Below, piece by piece: positions 21,903 to 27,070 of a stretch of DNA of 27,070 nt (within the stretch, counting starts at the first letter, position 1; every line of letters starts with the position of its first letter). The position numbers were made by a program, and so were the translations under genes. A model generated the notes under the pieces. That model saw only the letters and a program-made list of their open reading frames with translations. It searched no databases and had not been told where the DNA came from. Source of the DNA: JBHENC01 sp051000345 (GTDB lineage: Bacteria; Acidobacteriota; Blastocatellia; Pyrinomonadales; Pyrinomonadaceae); NCBI GenBank assembly GCA_051000345.1, contig JBPCOJ010000131.1:1-27070 (forward strand), written 5' to 3'.

Positions 21903-22376
21903 CTAGCGCCTTCTGCCGCCGCGTCCGCTCGTCGCCAGCGTTTGGTCTATCGAAGCCTGCCCGCCGCCGGAGATAAGAAGCGCGATGCAGATGCCGAGCA
22001 GCGCGTAGGTATATTCAAATCCTGCGGGCAGAAAAAAGCCGCCTTTGAAATGCACGCCGAACAAAGCCGTCAGCATCACGAACGCGATCAGAAGCGCGCC
22101 GAGCCGCGTGAAGAGTCCGAGCAGCACGAGCACGCCGCCGATGAGTTCAGAGAGCGCCGCCATGCCGAGCCACAACCAAGCGGGCTGCATAAATCCGAAC
22201 GGCGTTTGCCCGGAAGTAAACGCCGCCAAGCCTTTGCCGCCGAACGCGCCGAACACTATGTCGCTTCCGTGCGCGATAAAAATTACTCCCAGCGCGAGAC
22301 GCAGCGGCAGCGTGATCCATGTCGGCGGAGTCGCAACTAATCTTCTCCACATCTTACGCGGCACTCCTCTTCGCAA
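21903..22376 (-). CDS. DoxX family membrane protein
   Basis: A four-helix inner-membrane protein of 157 residues with LRLALGVIFIAHGSDIVFGAFGG, then ELIGGVLVLLGLFTRLGALL and a final ALLGICIALLISGGG helix, the usual DoxX pattern. The start may instead be the ATG at 22352. DoxX proteins are linked to redox homeostasis; this one has no informative partner. Confidence 0.86.
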   Translation of the reverse strand: MRRGVPRKMWRRLVATPPTWITLPLRLALGVIFIAHGSDIVFGAFGGKGLAAFTSGQTPFGFMQPAWLWLGMAALSELIGGVLVLLGLFTRLGALLIAFVMLTALFGVHFKGGFFLPAGFEYTYALLGICIALLISGGGQASIDQTLATSGRGGRRR

Positions 22377-22630
22377 AGCCTTTGATGAACGAGCGAGGCC
22401 ATCTTATAAGGCAAAGAGAAAAAGGTAAAAGGCAAAAGCCCTGTTCGACGCATCGCAAGTTCCCGCGTTCATCCTTGCAGCTATTTTTCGTCACGAAAGT
22501 CTTGCGGAAATTTATGTGCTTCGCTTCAACACTTCATGTGCGCCGATAGTCGCCCGCCGCCGTTTCGTAGTAAGATGCGCGACCAACATTTCTCCCGAAA
22601 ACTTTGACGAAGCGAAACGAACTTTGAACT

Positions 22631-24544
22631 ATGCCATATTTGCGTTTACCCATTTTCGCGCCCGCCGTGTTCGTGGCGCTGTTTATTGCCGCAAACACCG
22701 GAACATTTGCGCAAGCCAATCGCACGATGCAAACCAATCGCACGATGACGACAAACAATGCTGCCGCGCCCGATATTTCCTACGCGGTTTCAATGCCGCG
22801 CCCTTCGACGCATTTGCTCGAAGTCGAAATGCGCGTGGCGTATGGCAACAGCGCGGGCTTGCCGAACGAAACGGATTTGCTGATGCCCGTCTGGACGCCC
22901 GGCTCGTATCTCATACGCGAATACGAACGCCATGTGCAGGACTTCGCCGCCGCAGACAATTCAGGCCGCGCGCTTCAGTGGAACAAACTCAATAAAAATA
23001 CTTGGCGCATTCAAACGAACGGAGCACGCGAATGGCGCGCGACGTATCGCGTTTACGCCAACGAATTGACGGTGCGGACAAACGAATTGAATGACCGCCA
23101 CGCCTTCTGGAACAACGCCGCGCTGTTGATGTACCCGAACGGATTTCTCAACGCTCCTTCGACACTGCGCGTCGTGCCGCCGCAAGGTTGGCAAATCGCA
23201 ACGGGGCTTCCGGCAGTTGCAGACCAACCGAATACCTTCCGCGCGGAAAACTTCGATGTGCTTTACGATTCGCCGTTTGAGGTCGGCACGTTTCAAACGC
23301 TGCGTTTTGAAGCGCGCGGCATTCCGCACCGCATCGTGATCGACGGCGAAGGCAATTTCGATGCGGAGAGAATGCGCGCCGACGTAAAGAAAATCGTCGA
23401 AACGGCGGCGGACTTGATGGGCGATTTGCCGTATCGTGATTACACTTTTCTTTTGCATCTGCGCTCGACGGGCGGCGGCGGGCTAGAACACTTGAACTCG
23501 ACGGCGCTCATTTTTCGTCGCTTCGGCTTTCGTCCCGAAACGGGCTATCACAGTTTTCTGCACCTCGTCGCGCACGAATATTTTCATCTCTGGAACGTCA
23601 AGCGCATACGCCCGGACGCGCTCGGCCCCTTCGATTATACAAGCGAAAATTACACGAAACTTTTGTGGGTCGCCGAAGGCTTGACGAGCTATTACGAAAA
23701 CATTCTGCCGCGCCGCGCGGGTCTTATCTCTGACAAAGAATTTCTGAAGGATTTTGCGACAGACATTCAGAACCTGCAAAACGTGCCGGGACGCAACGCG
23801 ATGAGCGTCGAAGAAGCGAGCTTCGATGCGTGGATTAAGTTTTATCGCCCGGACGAAAACTCCGTCAATTCGCAAATTTCCTACTACGCCAAAGGAGCGA
23901 TTTTAGGTCTGCTGCTCGATCTGCAAATACGCAAACTCTCCGGCGGCGCTCATTCGCTCGACGACGTGATGCGTTATCTCTACAACGATTTCTTCAAAAA
24001 GAATCGCAACTATACGCCCGCCGATTTTCAAAGAGCGTCCGAGCTTCAAGCCGGACGCAGCCTAGACGATTTCTTTCGTCGCTATGTGCGCGGGCGCGAG
24101 GAACTCGATTACAACGATGCGCTCGCGGGCGTCGGTTTGCGCCTCGTCGCCGCGAGCAAAACCGCGCCGGGCGACAACGCCGTGAGTGCGCCGCGCGAAG
24201 ACGCATATCTCGGCGCGAATCTGAATCAGGACGGTGATCGCCTGCTCATCAGAAATGTGCTTGCGGGAACGCCCGCTTACGATCAGGGCTTGAACGCCGC
24301 CGACCAAATCGTTGCCATTGACGGCGCGCGCGTGAACCTAGAAGCCTTCAATGCGCGGCTCGCTGATAAGCGTCCCGGCGACACAGTGCGCGTGACAGTC
24401 TTTCGCGCCGACGATCTGCGCACCTTCGACATCAAACTCGGCGGGCGCGCGAATGTCGAATACCGCATCGTGGCAATTGAAAACCCGACGGCGGAACAAT
24501 CACGCAATTATCAATCGTGGCTCGGCGCGCCGCTCATGAAGTAA
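22631..24544 (+). CDS. M61 glycyl aminopeptidase with C-terminal PDZ
   Basis: A 637-residue secreted metallopeptidase that removes N-terminal glycine or similar residues. A signal peptide spans about 1-28 (FVALFIAANTGTFAQA). The N-terminal M61 beta domain covers about 50-235, and the catalytic domain carries HEYFH (His315, Glu316, His319) and the third zinc ligand Glu349 in WVAEGLTSYYE. The conserved STGGGGLEHLNS lies at about 279-290. A PDZ domain (about 530-610) includes IRNVLAGTPAYDQGL and GDTVRVTVFR. Length and order match the family. The RBS is weak. The 22377-22630 gap shows no strong promoter. Confidence 0.92.
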   Translation: MPYLRLPIFAPAVFVALFIAANTGTFAQANRTMQTNRTMTTNNAAAPDISYAVSMPRPSTHLLEVEMRVAYGNSAGLPNETDLLMPVWTPGSYLIREYERHVQDFAAADNSGRALQWNKLNKNTWRIQTNGAREWRATYRVYANELTVRTNELNDRHAFWNNAALLMYPNGFLNAPSTLRVVPPQGWQIATGLPAVADQPNTFRAENFDVLYDSPFEVGTFQTLRFEARGIPHRIVIDGEGNFDAERMRADVKKIVETAADLMGDLPYRDYTFLLHLRSTGGGGLEHLNSTALIFRRFGFRPETGYHSFLHLVAHEYFHLWNVKRIRPDALGPFDYTSENYTKLLWVAEGLTSYYENILPRRAGLISDKEFLKDFATDIQNLQNVPGRNAMSVEEASFDAWIKFYRPDENSVNSQISYYAKGAILGLLLDLQIRKLSGGAHSLDDVMRYLYNDFFKKNRNYTPADFQRASELQAGRSLDDFFRRYVRGREELDYNDALAGVGLRLVAASKTAPGDNAVSAPREDAYLGANLNQDGDRLLIRNVLAGTPAYDQGLNAADQIVAIDGARVNLEAFNARLADKRPGDTVRVTVFRADDLRTFDIKLGGRANVEYRIVAIENPTAEQSRNYQSWLGAPLMK

Positions 24545-24608
24545 AGTTATCAAACTGTTTTGAAGCAGACCGCTGCCTTCAACAAAAACCTCACAGGAGA
24601 ACACGAAC

Positions 24609-24905
24609 ATGAGCGCGGATCGAACAACCGAAATACTAAATTACTTGAGCGCCATCAGCCGCGAAGTCGGTGAGTTACGCACCGAGATGCGCGAAATGCG
24701 CGCGGAACAAAACAGCCTTCGCACAGAACTTGCTGAAGTTCGCGCGGAACAAAGCAAACTTCGCGTAGACCTCGATGCAGTTCGAGCAGACACGCGAATG
24801 ATTATAAAGCAGCTTGACCGGATCGGCGCGGTGGTGTTGGAGAATCGCGCGGACATACGCGATGTCGAAGATCGCGTCGCCGTGCTGGAAGGCAAACAGT
24901 CTTAA
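24609..24905 (+). CDS. small coiled-coil protein (98 aa)
   Basis: Almost the whole protein is a coiled coil, with 14-residue units (EMRAEQNSLRTEL, EVRAEQSKLRVDL) at about 27-60. AGGAGA lies 7 bases before the ATG. No family-specific motif. It follows the M61 gene by 64 bases and may be co-transcribed. Confidence 0.72.
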   Translation: MSADRTTEILNYLSAISREVGELRTEMREMRAEQNSLRTELAEVRAEQSKLRVDLDAVRADTRMIIKQLDRIGAVVLENRADIRDVEDRVAVLEGKQS

Positions 24906-24985
24906 AGTTTAATGGAGCGTGCTTGGCGAAGCCGCTGCAACTAGCGAGTGTTGCGTGATGGCGAACAAAGGGAAATGAATCGGTA

Positions 24986-25735
24986 ATGGAAAAGGATTTC
25001 GAGGGTAAGGTTGCGATTATCACGGGCGCGGCGTCCGGGATCGGACGGGCGTGCGCGGTGGAACTTGCGAGGCGCGGCGCAAACATCGTGATCGTCGATG
25101 TGGTCGGCGAAGACGTGATGATTCAAACATCGCAGGTGCTGCGCGAAAAGGGCGTGCGTGTCACGACGTTCACGGCGGACGTGACGGATCACGGCAAAGC
25201 TGCGCGCATTATCACGGAGGCGCGCGCGCGCATGAATCATCTGGACATACTCATCAACGCCGCCGGTGTGAACGCCGATGCGCCGCTCTGGGAAATGACC
25301 GAATCGCAGTGGGATCGCGTCGTCAATATCAATCTCAAGGGAACGTTTAATTACATACACGCCGTCGCGCGCCTGTTCCGCGAACAGCAGTCCGGCAAGA
25401 TCGTCAACATCGCTTCGATTCAGGCACTGCGCGGTCAGTTCGGCATCAGCAACTACGCGGCATCGAAGGCGGGCGTAATCGGCCTTACGAAATCAGTTGC
25501 GACGGAATTGGGACGCTCGAACATCAACGTCAACGCCGTCGCGCCCGGCTTTATACGCACGCCCATGACCGAGCGCCTGCCGGAAAAAATCAAGGATGAA
25601 GCCAAAGCGGAAGCCGTCTTAGGGCGCATCGGCGAGCCGCAGGATGTCGCCAGCCTCGTCGCCTTTCTGTGCTCGGAACACGCGCGCCACATCACGGGCG
25701 AAGTCATCAAAGTGGACGGCGGGCAGTTCATTTAA
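24986..25735 (+). CDS. SDR family oxidoreductase, FabG-like
   Basis: A 249-residue classical short-chain dehydrogenase: TGAASGIG cofactor loop (13-20), VDVV at the end of beta 2, NAAG (91-94), Ser144, Tyr157 and Lys161 (YAASK), and PGFIRTPMT. This is the catalytic tetrad of 3-oxoacyl-ACP reductases and related alcohol/sugar dehydrogenases; the substrate cannot be fixed. Asp at the end of beta 2 favours NAD(H). Confidence 0.9.
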   Translation: MEKDFEGKVAIITGAASGIGRACAVELARRGANIVIVDVVGEDVMIQTSQVLREKGVRVTTFTADVTDHGKAARIITEARARMNHLDILINAAGVNADAPLWEMTESQWDRVVNINLKGTFNYIHAVARLFREQQSGKIVNIASIQALRGQFGISNYAASKAGVIGLTKSVATELGRSNINVNAVAPGFIRTPMTERLPEKIKDEAKAEAVLGRIGEPQDVASLVAFLCSEHARHITGEVIKVDGGQFI

Positions 25736-25857
25736 TTGATTTGTGCCGACATCGCTTCGGTGCTTTTCGCCTATGATATATTGATTTCCGAAGTAACTTC
25801 ACGCCGGATGTCATTTGTCGCGGGCTGTATATGAAAAATAGTACGTGGAGATTTGTG

Positions 25858-26421
25858 ATGGGCAGTAAAGAAATCGCCGCAAGTTTTCTTCTCGTTTTCC
25901 TGTGCGCGTTCGCTTGCGCGGCGCAGGACGCGGCGAAGTGCAGTTTGACGCTTGCGCAGTTGCCGCAGGCCGAAGAATTGCGCGGCTTCCGTCTAGGCAT
26001 GACCGTCGAGCAGGTCAGGGCGCGTATCCCGAAATTGGCGCTCGCCGTTGACGCGTACAATGTTGCGAAGACGAGCATCAGCCCGGACTTCAACAAGGAC
26101 GTGGACAAAGCATCACTTCAAGGCGTGCGCACCGTTTCGTTCGAGTTTCTGGATGACCGCCTGTTCTCGCTCGGCATCGCCTATAACGGTGCGTTCAAGT
26201 GGCAGCGCATGGACGAATTTCTGCCGCAGATGAGCAAGGCGCTTCGTTTGCCTTCGAGTTGGGAATCGCATGGCTGGCACGGGCAGGAACTCGACTGCAA
26301 AGACTTTCAGACCACCGTCAGAATGATCGGCGAAAGCCCCAGCATCGTGCTGCTCGATAAAACAAGCAAGGAAATTCTGGATAAACGAATCGCCGAAAAA
26401 GCAGAAGAAACCGAACCCTGA
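25858..26421 (+). CDS. secreted hypothetical protein (187 aa)
   Basis: A signal peptide (IAASFLLVFLCAFACAAQD) precedes a domain with FRLGMTVEQVRARIPKL, a short motif common to small secreted proteins of unknown function, and a C-terminal helix. The frame opens at 25831, but GGAG lies 8 bases before ATG 25858, which also gives a normal-length signal peptide. Single gene, function unknown. Confidence 0.75.
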   Translation: MGSKEIAASFLLVFLCAFACAAQDAAKCSLTLAQLPQAEELRGFRLGMTVEQVRARIPKLALAVDAYNVAKTSISPDFNKDVDKASLQGVRTVSFEFLDDRLFSLGIAYNGAFKWQRMDEFLPQMSKALRLPSSWESHGWHGQELDCKDFQTTVRMIGESPSIVLLDKTSKEILDKRIAEKAEETEP

Positions 26422-26481
26422 TGAAAGCAGATGTCGGCTATTAGATTGCTATCCTAAAATTTATGCGCTGTGAAATTTTCG

Positions 26482-26487
26482 TATAAT
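26482..26487 (+). promoter_or_regulatory. -10 box of the 26494 gene
   Basis: A perfect TATAAT 7 bases before the ATG at 26494, so transcription would start on or next to the start codon. No good -35 box or RBS is seen. Confidence 0.45.
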
Positions 26488-26493
26488 TAGAAA

Positions 26494-26964
26494 ATGCCGT
26501 CACTTGAAATCATCTGCATCGGTCAATCAACTCCATGTGATTTCTCACAGTTGCCATTTACTGTGAAAGCTGAAAAGGAACTTGTCTCGCATCGCCTTCC
26601 GAATCCTCTATTCCAGTCGGATTTCGACAAGTTGAGCGGTTACATTTATCATATTCTTGATAGTTGTGAACCCATGTGTTTCACTTGTTATCATCTGCTC
26701 AAACGGGACTGGTACGATGAACATGGTAACGATAATGGCTTAGATGAGAATATCGAATTCAGAGAAGAGTATGAAGCATCTATGAGACAGATGCTTGAGG
26801 AATTGCTGTTAGCTTCGCCGGTTCGTCAAATCCTATTCACGACGGATTATCAATTTGGCCCTGAAGTAGCGCAAAGAAATGAAATTATGTCATTTGCTAC
26901 GTTCAAGGAGTTGTATAATGCGGGCAAAGTAAGAATGAACGCATCTTATACCGAAACCATGTAG
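26494..26964 (+). CDS. AT-rich hypothetical protein (156 aa)
   Basis: No family is recognised. It has an acidic middle, a CEPMCFTCYH cluster at about 58-67 and no signal or membrane helix. Codon use and base composition are clearly more AT-rich than in the neighbouring host genes, which suggests recent acquisition. The gene is probably leaderless. It ends 22 bases before a second AT-rich frame that may belong to an insertion sequence. Confidence 0.6.
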   Translation: MPSLEIICIGQSTPCDFSQLPFTVKAEKELVSHRLPNPLFQSDFDKLSGYIYHILDSCEPMCFTCYHLLKRDWYDEHGNDNGLDENIEFREEYEASMRQMLEELLLASPVRQILFTTDYQFGPEVAQRNEIMSFATFKELYNAGKVRMNASYTETM

Positions 26965-26986
26965 GTAGGTATGTTAAAATGCAAAG

Positions 26987-27070
26987 ATGAAAAGAATAGA
27001 TTATCCCAACTTGATAAAAGAGAGTGTTAGTGAGTTAAAAAGGTTGGAGAAAAAAGAGAATAACGCTCGC
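26987..27070 (+). CDS. possible IS630-type transposase, N-terminal fragment (runs off right edge)
   Basis: The first 28 codons read MKRIDYPNLIKESVSELKRL, then EKKENNAR. The order 'ES-x-x-EL-x-x-LE' before a KARxRDRxR-like region is typical of the leader helix of IS630-family transposases. Only this fragment is visible, so the call is weak. The AT-rich TAGGTAGGTATGTTAAAATG just upstream could be the left end of the insertion sequence. Confidence 0.4.
   Translation, partial: MKRIDYPNLIKESVSELKRLEKKENNAR

Overview
The window looks like a chromosomal segment of a moderately GC-rich bacterium, most likely an acidobacterium of the Blastocatellia type. This rests on the style of the secreted amidohydrolases, the M61 peptidase and the Asn/Thr-rich lipoproteins; no rRNA or other marker gene is present, so the assignment is tentative.

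Layout. Positions 1-1700 are host chromosome: the start of a probable SIR2-like gene running off the left edge (minus), a Cys-containing hypothetical gene (minus), and a small membrane protein with zinc-binding motifs at both ends (plus). The 3' end of that last gene is the attachment site of a 10.6-kb integrated element, about 1641-12333. The element is bounded by two imperfect 61-bp direct repeats, both encoding the C-terminal tail of the target protein. Inside are a tyrosine recombinase next to attL, an excisionase, a TOPRIM/AAA primase-helicase with an iteron-like array in its coding sequence, a zinc-ribbon protein, a small membrane-anchored protein, two tandem methyltransferases, a large unknown protein, an acidic protein, another unknown protein, a Cro/CI-like repressor, two rightward genes (one a truncated S24-like fold) and a MNT/AbiEii-type nucleotidyltransferase next to attR. 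The repressor and the rightward genes share a 15-bp perfect palindrome whose two arms carry the -35 boxes of divergent promoters. No terminase, portal, capsid, relaxase or type IV secretion gene is recognisable, so the element resembles a phage satellite or a small self-replicating island.

Positions 12347-27070 are host chromosome again: a secreted hypothetical protein (probably once in one transcription unit with the target gene), a leftward three-gene operon of secreted amidohydrolase-fold proteins (only the middle one keeps the HxH metal motif), two paralogous lipoproteins, a DUF1622 membrane protein, an MFS antiporter, a DoxX protein, an M61 glycyl aminopeptidase, a short coiled-coil protein, an SDR oxidoreductase, a secreted hypothetical protein, an AT-rich orphan gene and the first 28 codons of what may be an IS630-type transposase at the right edge.

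The features most worth following up are the element's att architecture (a coding tail preserved by mostly synonymous changes, with 11-bp-phased GTGTGAC pairs near both ends), its two iteron-like arrays, its lambda-like leaderless repressor switch, and the unrecognised module at 6.3-10.4 kb.
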